Made by a program: the position numbers and the translations under genes
Origin: an uncultured Actinomycetes bacterium
GTDB taxonomy: Bacteria; Actinomycetota; Actinomycetes; Nanopelagicales; Nanopelagicaceae
Direction of reading: 5' to 3'
Assembly (NCBI GenBank): GCA_903922745.1
Contig: CAIXVA010000062.1
Location: 1 to 8,896, forward strand
Length of the DNA: 8,896 nucleotides
Part shown: positions 1 to 6,941 of the stretch, one piece after another
Layout: every line of letters begins with the position of its first letter
How positions within the stretch are numbered: the stretch's first letter is position 1
The notes under the pieces: generated by a model
The model's database searches: none
What the model was told of the DNA's origin: nothing
The model's input: only the letters and a program-made list of their open reading frames with translations

Positions 1-692
1 TAAATCCACCATGGTCCAGCTGGTAACGGAGATAAGTGACTCTTTCCTGTTGCAACACCAGCAAGAATCAGGATTACAAGGAAGGTAGTTCCAGTTATGA
101 AATTAAGAAGAGATGTTGTGAAACTTTGATGTGAGTATTCGTTAATTTGCCCATTTAATGCGCGCTGTACACCAACAACGGCTCCTGCAACACAACCGGC
201 GGTAACTGCAATCATTGAAAGATTATTCGCATCAATGCGATCCCACACTGAGACAAGCACAGCGACAACAGTTAAGACTGCTGCGATTACGCGGCGAGGT
301 GAGATCAGTTTCTTACCGCCGCCAGTTAATCCAATGCGATCAACAACTAATGACATAGCCGTTTGGCCCGCTATGGACGCCACTGAATAGATTGCAACGC
401 CGATCAGAGGAACAATCTGTGTTTGGATAGCTACAAAACTTCCACCGAGAGCACCAGCAAATAACTTCCACCGTGCTATCTCTTTGCGAGAAATTGCTCC
501 CCGTAGGTTTCTAATTCCCTCTTTAATGTGGGGAGAGAAGGGAGTAATTAAAAGGATTATCAATAATCCTGAGCTAAAGGAAACTAGCGCTGCCTGTAAC
601 CCATTATCTAAACGATGTGAAAGCTCACCATTGGCCCGCGCTTGCAACGCAATCATCGCCCCAGATAGGGCTGCTAAAAAATCTAAACGCAT
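1..692 (-). CDS. DMT-superfamily transporter, tandem DUF606 (YdcZ-like), 3' end cut off
   Basis: This is an integral membrane protein of the drug/metabolite transporter superfamily, DUF606/YdcZ type; the substrate cannot be told. The 230 visible residues read from an ATG at 692 without a stop to the window edge, so the C-terminus is missing. The protein contains two related halves: residues about 19-50 (ARANGELSH, then a hydrophobic run with VSFSSG) and about 177-209 (RALNGQINE, then LLNFITG). This matches the fused two-repeat form of the family, usually near 300 residues, so perhaps 70 residues are lost. Hydrophobic segments lie near 31-50, 78-115, 134-150, 158-175 and 192-212. There is no Shine-Dalgarno sequence, but a TGG-TAACCT extended -10 box ends six bases before the ATG, suggesting a leaderless transcript starting just after the preceding gene's terminator. 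The family call is fairly sure, the transport direction and ligand unknown. Confidence 0.8.
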   Translation of the reverse strand, partial: MRLDFLAALSGAMIALQARANGELSHRLDNGLQAALVSFSSGLLIILLITPFSPHIKEGIRNLRGAISRKEIARWKLFAGALGGSFVAIQTQIVPLIGVAIYSVASIAGQTAMSLVVDRIGLTGGGKKLISPRRVIAAVLTVVAVLVSVWDRIDANNLSMIAVTAGCVAGAVVGVQRALNGQINEYSHQSFTTSLLNFITGTTFLVILILAGVATGKSHLSPLPAGPWWI

Positions 693-698
693 TGTGCG

Positions 699-707
699 AG
701 GTTACCA
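699..707 (-). promoter_or_regulatory. Extended -10 promoter element for the DMT transporter, likely leaderless
   Basis: Read on the minus strand the sequence is TGG followed by TAACCT. The hexamer occupies -12 to -7 relative to the A of the ATG at 692, the position of a -10 box if transcription starts at the start codon. The TGN upstream fits an extended -10 element. The -35 position falls inside the GC-rich terminator stem and has no recognisable -35 hexamer. The call is based on position and pattern only. Confidence 0.5.
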
Positions 708-752
708 AGAAAAGCAAAGGCCGGGCGGGACCCTCGTAGCCCACCCGGCCTT
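705..752 (-). terminator. Rho-independent terminator of the PhoX-like gene
   Basis: A 13-bp stem is formed by 717-729 and 740-752 around a 10-base loop (730-739), beginning 15 bases after the stop codon of the PhoX-like gene. In the minus-strand RNA every position pairs, with one U-G wobble; in the plus-strand RNA the same position is a C-A mismatch. On the minus strand the stem is followed by an interrupted U-rich run (UGCUUUUCUU). Both points assign it to the minus-strand gene upstream rather than to anything on the plus strand. Confidence 0.88.
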
Positions 753-767
753 AACCGTTTTGATTAG

Positions 768-2390
768 TTATCCGTTAAAGACTGCGTTCCAATCAGTAAC
801 TGTTAGTACATAGAACTGGCCACCTTCAACCGCTGCATTATCAACGAGTGTCTTCTTGCCAGAATTTGTACGTACTAGGTCTGGACGTGAAGGTGTTGTT
901 GCACCCTTAACGCCAGAGTCAACAACGGTCACTCCGCTGTATGTGTGAATCTGCGCATTTAAGAAGAAGTATGAATTATTGTCATTACCTTTTGCAATCA
1001 ACTTTGTTGCATCGATAATTCCGCTTGATTCTTCATCAATAGTCATGTAATTAGATCCTGATGCTGTGAAGTACTTTGGATCGAAAGTCGCAATAGTCGC
1101 GAGCTTTCCGTCCTTAATACGGTATGCAACTACACGTGCGACGTGTGCGTTGTTACCTGGATCTTCCTGAAGCAAAATGACACCGTTATCAGTGATTGTC
1201 ATGTTGTCAGGCTTGCTTAGGAATGGAGCTTCTCCACCATTAAGCAATAGCTCAAGCTTTGCACCTAGAAGTGGGTTCTGCGCATCCTTGAATGTAAGGC
1301 GCCATAGCCCACCGCCATCACGTGCAATGCCGGGCTCTGATGGATTGTCCTTGGTTGCAACTGGATCCTTGTTTGATTCTGTTGTTACGAAGTAGTAAAC
1401 ATCTGGGTTCTTTGGATCCCATTGTCCATCTTCGATACGTGAGAATCTAAATCCGTTGTCGCGCGCACCCTTTGCAAAGCCAGCTACATCTGTGTTCCAT
1501 TCAATTTTCTTGAATGTTGCATCAACTGGCGTTGACTTAGCAATTGTTGTACGGAAAACATTGTCATCTGTAACAGTTGGCACATTTAATACGTACAGAT
1601 CGCCATTTGTAAGACCAGCCTTGTCAATAGCAGAACCTGTTGACTGCTTCTTACCGATGTACATGTGTAGTTGGCTATCTGTTGCAGATCCATCTTCATT
1701 AGCCATCGCAACCGTGTTAATACCTGGCTTTAACGTCGGGATAATGTTTTCAAAAGACATCATTCCCATACGTGGAAGTTGGTATCCGTGGCCATCCATA
1801 TCAAATGCGAATCCACGTGAGCTATCGCCGACCTCTTCACCAGTTGTGAATAGTGAGCCTTCGTAGCCAATTCCGTTATAGATAAAAGTTCCGGCCGGAG
1901 TAAATGTTGCTGAACAGAAACGGCTGATTCCCCAGCCAAATGATCCTGCTGCTGCGCCAGTTGCTTCTCCACCAATTGGAGTGTCCTGATACTTACCTGT
2001 CTTGTAATTCCAGTATTGGATTTCATGAATAAGTGGGGTTGCAGATGTGATAGCGCGAGTTGTTGGGCTGTAATTCATCGAAGTGATTGAAACACCCCAC
2101 TGGCTTGTATCTGACTTGCTGCGAAGAGCAACCTTGTCTGTAATCGCAACTTCGTGGTTTGCAAGCAAAGTAATTCCACCGCGACCATTATCAAATGCGC
2201 CCATTCCATCTGGAATACCGCGAATAATTGTTCCACCAATTGTGTCGCCAGTTGTGGCAATAGGTGTGAGTGATACAGCGCTATTTGTTGAAATCATGTA
2301 AATAGGCTTCTTTGTTGGCCAAGTAGCAGCGCTCAAAGTTCCGACAAGTGCGATTGCGACAATCGCAATAATGCTCTTCTTGAGTTTCAT
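768..2390 (-). CDS. Secreted PhoX-like (DUF839-type) phosphatase family protein
   Basis: This 540-residue protein is probably exported and resembles the PhoX/DUF839 group of six-bladed beta-propeller, calcium/iron-dependent phosphatases that release phosphate from organic esters outside the cell. Visible family-like motifs are LLANHE (75-80), TTGEE (182-186), SFEN (212-215), a WDPKNPDVYY segment (324-333) followed by GGGLWRL (359-365), and PDNMTIT then LLQED (394-410). Residues 1-21 form a Sec-type signal peptide: KLKK, a hydrophobic core and a likely cleavage after LSA. No twin arginine or lipobox is present. The ATG at 2390 is preferred over the in-frame ATG at 2399 because AGGAA sits nine bases before it, while the 2399 start would nearly abut that sequence. 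The protein has one cysteine (159), and the TTGEE site has Gly where classical PhoX has Cys. Phosphatase activity is therefore uncertain; another secreted DUF839-like function is possible. Confidence 0.62.
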   Translation of the reverse strand: MKLKKSIIAIVAIALVGTLSAATWPTKKPIYMISTNSAVSLTPIATTGDTIGGTIIRGIPDGMGAFDNGRGGITLLANHEVAITDKVALRSKSDTSQWGVSITSMNYSPTTRAITSATPLIHEIQYWNYKTGKYQDTPIGGEATGAAAGSFGWGISRFCSATFTPAGTFIYNGIGYEGSLFTTGEEVGDSSRGFAFDMDGHGYQLPRMGMMSFENIIPTLKPGINTVAMANEDGSATDSQLHMYIGKKQSTGSAIDKAGLTNGDLYVLNVPTVTDDNVFRTTIAKSTPVDATFKKIEWNTDVAGFAKGARDNGFRFSRIEDGQWDPKNPDVYYFVTTESNKDPVATKDNPSEPGIARDGGGLWRLTFKDAQNPLLGAKLELLLNGGEAPFLSKPDNMTITDNGVILLQEDPGNNAHVARVVAYRIKDGKLATIATFDPKYFTASGSNYMTIDEESSGIIDATKLIAKGNDNNSYFFLNAQIHTYSGVTVVDSGVKGATTPSRPDLVRTNSGKKTLVDNAAVEGGQFYVLTVTDWNAVFNG

Positions 2391-2404
2391 GGTTCCCATT
2401 TCCT
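2391..2404 (-). promoter_or_regulatory. Ribosome binding site that decides the PhoX-like gene start
   Basis: On the minus strand AGGAA (2400-2404) lies nine bases before the ATG at 2390 and only zero to one base before the alternative ATG at 2399. It favours the 2390 start, which also gives a more typical signal peptide (MKLKK rather than MGTMKLKK). Unlike the other upstream genes here, no TANNNT box sits at the leaderless spacing, so this gene appears to have a normal leader in the roughly 98-bp gap behind the ABC-F gene. Confidence 0.55.
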
Positions 2405-2488
2405 GTGTGGAGGTTTGGGCTAAGTCTCAAGGATTGCTGGGAAACAGATGTGGGATAGAAGGCGACAAGAAATCAAACTTTAGATGAA

Positions 2489-4255
2489 CTATTCCAGCAA
2501 TAAGGTAACGCGCAACCATTCCTCTTCTAATACGCCTTTTTCAGTAGTCAACCGCTCAAGCTCCGAGGCGATAACAACCAGGCGATCAGCATCAAAGGAT
2601 GCAGTTTCTTGTTCGGCAATTAAGGTTGCTACAGACGCATCACATTTTTCCATCTGACGTTCAAGACGTGTTAAATCCTTCTTTAACTGTCGTTGTTCTA
2701 CAGCGCTAGATGTTTTCTTTTCTTTAACTACGGTTTCAACTGAGTTCAGCGCGTCAGCACGTTGTTCAAGATACTCGTCAACCCCACGAGGTAGATCACG
2801 TACTTTCTTGTCTCCCAGTAATCCAACAAATCGATCGCATACACGTTCTAGAAAGTAACGATCGTGAGAAATAACAATTAATGTACCGCCGTAGCTATCT
2901 AACAAATCTTCAAGCTCGGTCAACGTTTCGATGTCAAAATCATTTGTAGGCTCATCAAGTAGTAAGACATTGGGGCTATCCATCAATAGACGAGTGAGCT
3001 GTAAACGTCGCTTTTCTCCGCCTGATAAATCCCCAACTGGGGTCCACTGAGATTCTCGATCAAAACCCAATCGCTCACATAGTTGTGAAGCAGAAAGCTC
3101 TCGTCCTCCACCTAGTTCGACGCGGTTAGCAATCTTTTCAACTGCTTCTAATACACGCCAAGTTGGATCTAACTCATCTAAATGTTGAGTTAAAAACGCT
3201 GCCTTTACTGTCACGCCAGTTACTAGCTTTCCTGCTGTTGGTTGAATCTCTCCAGTAAGCGTGCGCATCAATGTTGTTTTGCCTGCACCGTTTACGCCAA
3301 CGATTCCAATTCGATCACCTGGGCCAATGTTCCAATACAGATCATCAATCAGCTCGTTATCGCCAAGTTTTACCTGTACATGGTGTGCTTCATACACAGT
3401 CTTACCTAAACGATTGAGTGCAAACTTTAATAACTCGCCTTGATCACGTGGAGCCGGTTCATCTGCGATCAAAACATTTGCAGCATCAATACGAAACTTC
3501 GGTTTTGATGTTCTAGCCGGTGCTCCGCGGCGAAGCCAGGCAAGCTCTTTCTTAATCAACATATTACGGCGCTGATCCATAACAGATGCTTGGCGGGATC
3601 GCTCCGCTTTCGATAATACAAATGCGCTATATCCACCGTCATACTCTTCAACTTTGCCTTCTACAACTTCCCATGTGCGCTCTGTTACCGCATCTAGGAA
3701 CCAACGATCGTGCGTAACGACAACGACTGCTAAACCTTTACGATTGTTAATGTAGTTAGCTAGCCAGGCAACGCCTTCAACATCTAAATGGTTTGTTGGC
3801 TCATCCAGCAAAATTAAATCGAGTTCGTTGATTAATAGTTTTGCTAATCCAACGCGGCGGCGTTCCCCGCCAGATAGCTGCCCAAACTTGCGATCAAATA
3901 TATGGTCATCAAAGCTTCCAAATAGTCCTGTGAAAACTTCTCGGATATTTGGATCACTTGCCCATTCGTGTTTTTCGGTATCACCTAAAACAACTTCACC
4001 AACAGTGCTTTCAGGATTAGCTAAATCAACTTGTGATAATAAACCAATTTTTGAACTGTTTGCTTTTGTCACACGTCCAGAATCAGGTGGTTCAATTCCG
4101 GCCATAACCTTCATTAATGTGCTTTTGCCAGAACCATTTCTGCCAACAATTCCGATGCGATCGCCTTCGGAAACACCGAGAGAGACGCCTACTAAGAGCT
4201 CTTTGATATCAAAGGCTTTAGAGACATCTTCGATGTTTACAACATTGCGCGCCAC
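2489..4255 (-). CDS. ABC-F family ATPase (Uup-like), ribosome-associated type
   Basis: This 588-residue soluble protein has two ABC ATPase domains and no membrane segments, the hallmark of ABC-F proteins, which act on ribosomes (translation factors or antibiotic-protection proteins) rather than in transport. Domain 1 has Walker A GRNGSGKS (38-45), signature LSGGE (127-131) and Walker B LILLDEP (147-153). Domain 2 has GVNGAGKT (320-327), LSGGE (410-414) and VLLLDEP (430-436). The catalytic glutamates E152 and E435 are present. The inter-domain linker (about 210-285) is basic, with WLRRGAPARTSKPKF (240-254), as in the Uup-like branch. Residues about 505-588 form a charged, probably coiled-coil C-terminal extension, also Uup-like. 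The start is GTG; no ATG lies in frame nearby, and the protein begins directly with the usual strand into Walker A. It is divergent from kynureninase across 24 bp. The family is certain; the exact subfamily and role are inferred. Confidence 0.93.
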   Translation of the reverse strand: MARNVVNIEDVSKAFDIKELLVGVSLGVSEGDRIGIVGRNGSGKSTLMKVMAGIEPPDSGRVTKANSSKIGLLSQVDLANPESTVGEVVLGDTEKHEWASDPNIREVFTGLFGSFDDHIFDRKFGQLSGGERRRVGLAKLLINELDLILLDEPTNHLDVEGVAWLANYINNRKGLAVVVVTHDRWFLDAVTERTWEVVEGKVEEYDGGYSAFVLSKAERSRQASVMDQRRNMLIKKELAWLRRGAPARTSKPKFRIDAANVLIADEPAPRDQGELLKFALNRLGKTVYEAHHVQVKLGDNELIDDLYWNIGPGDRIGIVGVNGAGKTTLMRTLTGEIQPTAGKLVTGVTVKAAFLTQHLDELDPTWRVLEAVEKIANRVELGGGRELSASQLCERLGFDRESQWTPVGDLSGGEKRRLQLTRLLMDSPNVLLLDEPTNDFDIETLTELEDLLDSYGGTLIVISHDRYFLERVCDRFVGLLGDKKVRDLPRGVDEYLEQRADALNSVETVVKEKKTSSAVEQRQLKKDLTRLERQMEKCDASVATLIAEQETASFDADRLVVIASELERLTTEKGVLEEEWLRVTLLLE

Positions 4256-4273
4256 GGTAGGAGAGCGTACCTT
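4245..4273 (+). promoter_or_regulatory. Promoter of the kynureninase-tryptophan dioxygenase operon, likely leaderless
   Basis: A -35-like TTGCGC (4245-4250) is followed after 17 bp by TACCTT (4268-4273). The hexamer occupies -12 to -7 from the A of the ATG at 4280, so transcription would start at the start codon. The -35 part lies inside the beginning of the divergent ABC-F coding region. An AGGAGA at 4259-4264 is 15 bases from the ATG, too far for a normal Shine-Dalgarno. Confidence 0.5.
4264..4269 (-). promoter_or_regulatory. Candidate -10 box for the ABC-F gene
   Basis: Minus-strand TACGCT fits TANNNT and ends eight bases before the GTG start at 4255, allowing a leader of zero to about two bases. 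No clear -35 hexamer is seen 16-18 bp upstream. The box shares the bases 4268-4269 with the opposing -10 box for kynureninase. It is weaker than the other boxes in this window because its spacing is two bases off. Confidence 0.35.
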
Positions 4274-4279
4274 TCCCTC

Positions 4280-5554
4280 ATGAAGGTAACTGACCGCGAA
4301 TACGCGCTAGAGCTAGATAAAAACGATCCTTTAGCCCATTTCAAATCTCAATTTGTGATTTCAGACCCAGAAATGTGTTACCTCGATGGTAATTCATTAG
4401 GACGATTACCAAAAGCAACGATTACGGCAATTAATGATTTGATGACCAAGGAATGGGGTCCTGAAGTTGTTACAGGATGGAGCCATTGGGTTGATGAAGC
4501 ACAGCCAACTGGTGATTTATTAGGCGCAGCAGCATTAGGCGCAGCAGCAGGACAGGTGTTGGTCTGCGATACAACATCGGTTAATTTCTACCAATTGTGT
4601 CTAGCTGCGATCCACGCACGTCCGGGCCGTAAAACAATTATTACCGATGCTGCAAACTTTCCAACTGATCGTTACATTCTTGATGGAATTGCCAAGCAGT
4701 TTGGATTAAATCTTGTCATTATTAATAATGAAGATACTGCTATTGCTAAACACGAGCGAATTACAACTGATGTTCTTGCACCATATCTAAATGATGATGT
4801 TGCACTAGTTACTCTTGAAGTTATTCAATACCGATCAGGTGCCCGTACAGATTTAAAATCAATTACCGATCAGGTGCGTGCAATTGGCGCTTTGGTTGTG
4901 TGGGATGCCAGCCACGCAGTTGGTGCGATCGAATTAAACCTAGATGCAAATGGCGTAGACCTTTGCGTTGGTTGTACATACAAATATGGAAACTCTGGTC
5001 CTGGTTCACCTGCTTGGCTTTATGTTTCAAAGCGGGTTCAAAGTGAATTACAAGTTCCGATTCAGGGTTGGTTCGCACAAGATGCACAGTTTGAAATGGG
5101 ACCAGTTTTTGAACGCTCACAAACAATTCGGGGATTCCAAATTGCTAGTCCATCGCTAATGGGCATTCGTTGTGTGCAAACCGCGTTTTCAATGATCAAA
5201 GAAGCTGGCATCGATGCAATTGCGCACAAGGCAGCAGTTGGAACCCAGATGATGATCGAGCTATATGACGCATGGTTAGCACCACTTGGGATCGAATTAA
5301 ACACTTCCCGTGATGCTAAAGAGCGTGGTGGGCATATTTCATTGGTTCACCCAGATGCAGCGCAAATATGCGTGGCATTGCGCACGATTTCAAATGTGAT
5401 TCCTGATTACAGAACACCTAATTCAATTCGTTTAGCAATATCTCCCCTACCGACTTCATATGTTGAAATCTGGGATGGGTTTGAACGTATGCGAGATCTA
5501 GTGGCATCTGGCCGCTATAAAGAGGTTAAAGAAGGCGGGTCTCGCGTCACATGA
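4280..5554 (+). CDS. kynU: Kynureninase
   Basis: This PLP-dependent enzyme of aminotransferase fold type I hydrolyses L-kynurenine to anthranilate and L-alanine in cytoplasmic tryptophan catabolism. Its 424 residues match the family length. Visible features are YLDGNSLG (34-41), the PLP-phosphate region DTTSVN (97-102), NFPTD (126-130), the cofactor-binding WDASHAVGA (208-216) and the Schiff-base lysine K235 in GCTYKYGNSGPGSPAW (231-246). The C-terminal domain has GGHIS and DYRTPNSIRLAISPL. Two active-site regions are unusual: GWFAQ (263-267) replaces the common GWFGH, and NSGPG replaces NGGPG after the lysine. The kynurenine/3-hydroxykynurenine preference is therefore open, although no kynurenine monooxygenase is nearby and the dioxygenase pairing points to kynurenine. 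It is the first gene of a two-gene operon, and its stop overlaps the next start as ATGA. Confidence 0.93.
   Translation: MKVTDREYALELDKNDPLAHFKSQFVISDPEMCYLDGNSLGRLPKATITAINDLMTKEWGPEVVTGWSHWVDEAQPTGDLLGAAALGAAAGQVLVCDTTSVNFYQLCLAAIHARPGRKTIITDAANFPTDRYILDGIAKQFGLNLVIINNEDTAIAKHERITTDVLAPYLNDDVALVTLEVIQYRSGARTDLKSITDQVRAIGALVVWDASHAVGAIELNLDANGVDLCVGCTYKYGNSGPGSPAWLYVSKRVQSELQVPIQGWFAQDAQFEMGPVFERSQTIRGFQIASPSLMGIRCVQTAFSMIKEAGIDAIAHKAAVGTQMMIELYDAWLAPLGIELNTSRDAKERGGHISLVHPDAAQICVALRTISNVIPDYRTPNSIRLAISPLPTSYVEIWDGFERMRDLVASGRYKEVKEGGSRVT
4520..4549 (+). repeat. Perfect 15-bp tandem duplication inside kynU
   Basis: Two identical copies of TTAGGCGCAGCAGCA lie at 4520-4534 and 4535-4549 and encode LGAAA-LGAAA (residues 81-90). 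From recalled kynureninase sequences, the segment between the helix and GQVLV appears to be of normal length, so the repeat need not be an insertion. It is an in-frame, potentially slippage-prone site. Confidence 0.85.
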
Positions 5555-6345
5555 GCGAAAACTTTGATTCAGCACTTACTTACACATCATATTTAGCTGT
5601 AGATGAACTTCTTAAACTGCAACGCCCACTATCTACTGGTCCAGAACATGATGAGATGCTTTTCATCATCATCCATCAAACATATGAACTGTGGTTCAAG
5701 CAATTAATTCATGAATTTAAACAAGCACAAGTTGCAATGGAATCTGGCGATTCACATTACTCGCTAGCTATCTTGGGACGTATCCGAACTATTCTTAAAG
5801 TGTGTGTCACGCAGATCGACATCTTAGAAACAATGACACCACTGCAGTTCAATGCCTTCCGCTCTTATCTTTCATCATCTAGTGGTTTCCAATCAGCTCA
5901 GTTCAGAATGGTTGAAGCTCTACTTGGTCGCCGAGATAGCAAAATGGCCGGACACTTGCCATTAGATATTCAAGAACAAATCAAAGAAATCACAGTTCGC
6001 AATAGCGTGTGGGATTCAGCTCTTGTTTATATTTCAAAGCGTGGTCACGCAATTCCACAAGATATTTTGAATCGCGATAAATCAACGGGCTATGTTGCCA
6101 ATACTGCCGTGCAAGAAGTATTGCTAAATGTGCACCGTAACGACCCAGAATCAGCAATGGTGTGCGAGCGTTTAGTGGACATTGATGAAGGTATGCAGGA
6201 ATGGCGATACCGCCACGTGAAAATGGTTGAAAGAACAATCGGCCACAAAATTGGTACCGGTGGTTCAAGCGGAGTTGCTTACTTAAGCAGCACCTTGTTT
6301 AACCCAACTTTTCCAGATCTATGGGAGATCCGTTCTAGTTTTTAG
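5551..6345 (+). CDS. kynA: Tryptophan 2,3-dioxygenase
   Basis: This haem-dependent dioxygenase opens the indole ring of L-tryptophan to give N-formyl-L-kynurenine, the first step of the kynurenine pathway. The 264-residue protein carries the family signature HQTYELWFKQ (42-51), with distal H42 and Y45. It also has FRSYLSSSSGFQSAQFR (103-119), whose arginine R104 corresponds to the substrate-carboxylate contact, the probable proximal haem ligand H222 in YRHVKMVERTIG, and GTGGSSG (235-241), which closes over the substrate. It ends with FPDLW, as expected. It is slightly shorter than many bacterial homologues because of a short N-terminus. The ATG overlaps the kynU stop by four bases, so translation is probably coupled; GGCGGG 11 bases upstream is only a weak ribosome binding site. 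Its TAG overlaps the stop codon of the convergent nitroreductase gene. No formamidase gene follows. Confidence 0.95.
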   Translation: MSENFDSALTYTSYLAVDELLKLQRPLSTGPEHDEMLFIIIHQTYELWFKQLIHEFKQAQVAMESGDSHYSLAILGRIRTILKVCVTQIDILETMTPLQFNAFRSYLSSSSGFQSAQFRMVEALLGRRDSKMAGHLPLDIQEQIKEITVRNSVWDSALVYISKRGHAIPQDILNRDKSTGYVANTAVQEVLLNVHRNDPESAMVCERLVDIDEGMQEWRYRHVKMVERTIGHKIGTGGSSGVAYLSSTLFNPTFPDLWEIRSSF

Positions 6346-6908
6346 TTTGGCAGGCCCGCAATAACGATCTCTGAAAGATCTTTGCGTGATCGAGGTGCGA
6401 CTTCACGATCATATGCAGGGCCTTCTAATTGATCTGCTGGTGCTTGCTTTCCAATTGCCATGATCACAATTGGTACAGCGCCATCAAATAACACTGCAGC
6501 TTTTTCATGATCAAAGCCAGCCATCTGATGAACAACGTATCCGCGATGATGAGCTTCGATTGTTAATTGTGCAGCGGCTAAGCCACAGTCATACATAAAA
6601 GTTGGAATCGCAGATCCATCAGCTTGAGCTGGAGTTCCAGCAATAGCGATGAAGGCTGCTGCGCGCTTTGACCAGCTTTGATTGAAGGGCACTAGGCATT
6701 CAAGTAATGATGTGAAGTTTGAATCATCTCGCATACCTGCGATTAATCGCCATGGCTGAAGATTGTTTGCAGATGGTGCCCAACGAGCTGCTTCAAGGAG
6801 GGCTAATAGATCCTGGTTACTGATCTGCGCATTCCCATCAAGTGAACGTGGGCTGCGGCGCTCTGCAAGAAGATCATGAATTTCTACTGAAGTATCTGCT
6901 CTAGTCAT
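6342..6908 (-). CDS. Nitroreductase family FMN-dependent oxidoreductase
   Basis: This 188-residue protein belongs to the nitroreductase-like family: small, cytoplasmic, usually homodimeric flavoproteins that use NAD(P)H to reduce nitro compounds, quinones or other electrophiles. Visible features are RRSPRSLD (17-24), the FMN-phosphate binding RRS-R pattern, APSANNLQPWR (44-54), the helix DCGLAAAQLTIEAHHRG (107-123), and a C-terminal PRSRKDLSEIV (172-182) that contributes a second FMN contact in the family. All typical regions are present, so it looks intact. The ATG at 6908 lacks a Shine-Dalgarno but has TAGACT at -12 to -7, so it may be leaderless. It is divergent from the DedA gene and tail-to-tail with the tryptophan dioxygenase gene, overlapping it by four bases. 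The substrate cannot be inferred. A link to tryptophan catabolism is not supported, because it is transcribed separately. Confidence 0.88.
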   Translation of the reverse strand: MTRADTSVEIHDLLAERRSPRSLDGNAQISNQDLLALLEAARWAPSANNLQPWRLIAGMRDDSNFTSLLECLVPFNQSWSKRAAAFIAIAGTPAQADGSAIPTFMYDCGLAAAQLTIEAHHRGYVVHQMAGFDHEKAAVLFDGAVPIVIMAIGKQAPADQLEGPAYDREVAPRSRKDLSEIVIAGLPN

Positions 6909-6914
6909 CCGCTC

Positions 6915-6920
6915 AGTCTA
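6915..6920 (-). promoter_or_regulatory. -10 box for the nitroreductase gene, likely leaderless
   Basis: Minus-strand TAGACT lies exactly at -12 to -7 from the ATG at 6908. No convincing -35 hexamer is seen 16-18 bp upstream, where the divergent DedA start codon lies. Confidence 0.42.
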
Positions 6921-6929
6921 TTAGACAGA

Positions 6930-6935
6930 TACGAT
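6930..6935 (+). promoter_or_regulatory. -10 box for the DedA-family gene, likely leaderless
   Basis: Plus-strand TACGAT lies exactly at -12 to -7 from the ATG at 6942. It sits nine bases from the opposing TAGACT box, so both promoters occupy the same 33-bp intergenic region. No clear -35 hexamer is present. Confidence 0.45.
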
Positions 6936-6941
6936 CAGTGC

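Noticed and set aside
484..813. Plus-strand open reading frame of 109 codons across the transporter start and the terminator
   Set aside because: It lies antisense to the transporter, runs through the terminator hairpin, and its product has no domain-like character; the minus-strand frame encodes a clear two-repeat membrane protein.
1177..1866. Plus-strand open frames antisense to the PhoX-like gene
   Set aside because: They mirror the coding frame of the opposite strand, lack ribosome binding sites and resemble no protein family.
2391..2488. Pho box or a clear promoter upstream of the PhoX-like gene
   Set aside because: The 98-bp gap contains a TAAAGT that fits TANNNT near the ABC-F stop, but no matching -35 and no repeated PhoB/PhoP-type direct repeats that I can recognise.
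4259..4264. AGGAGA as the ribosome binding site of kynU
   Set aside because: It is 15 bases from the ATG, beyond useful Shine-Dalgarno spacing, and TACCTT at -12 to -7 would place the transcript start after it.
4520..4549. Tandem 15-bp repeat as a disruptive insertion in kynureninase
   Set aside because: The segment seems to align without extra length against Pseudomonas kynureninase as remembered; it is listed as a repeat but is probably neutral.
6342..6908. Nitroreductase as a third member of the kynurenine pathway
   Set aside because: It is on the opposite strand with its own promoter, and no step of tryptophan breakdown to anthranilate needs such a flavoprotein.
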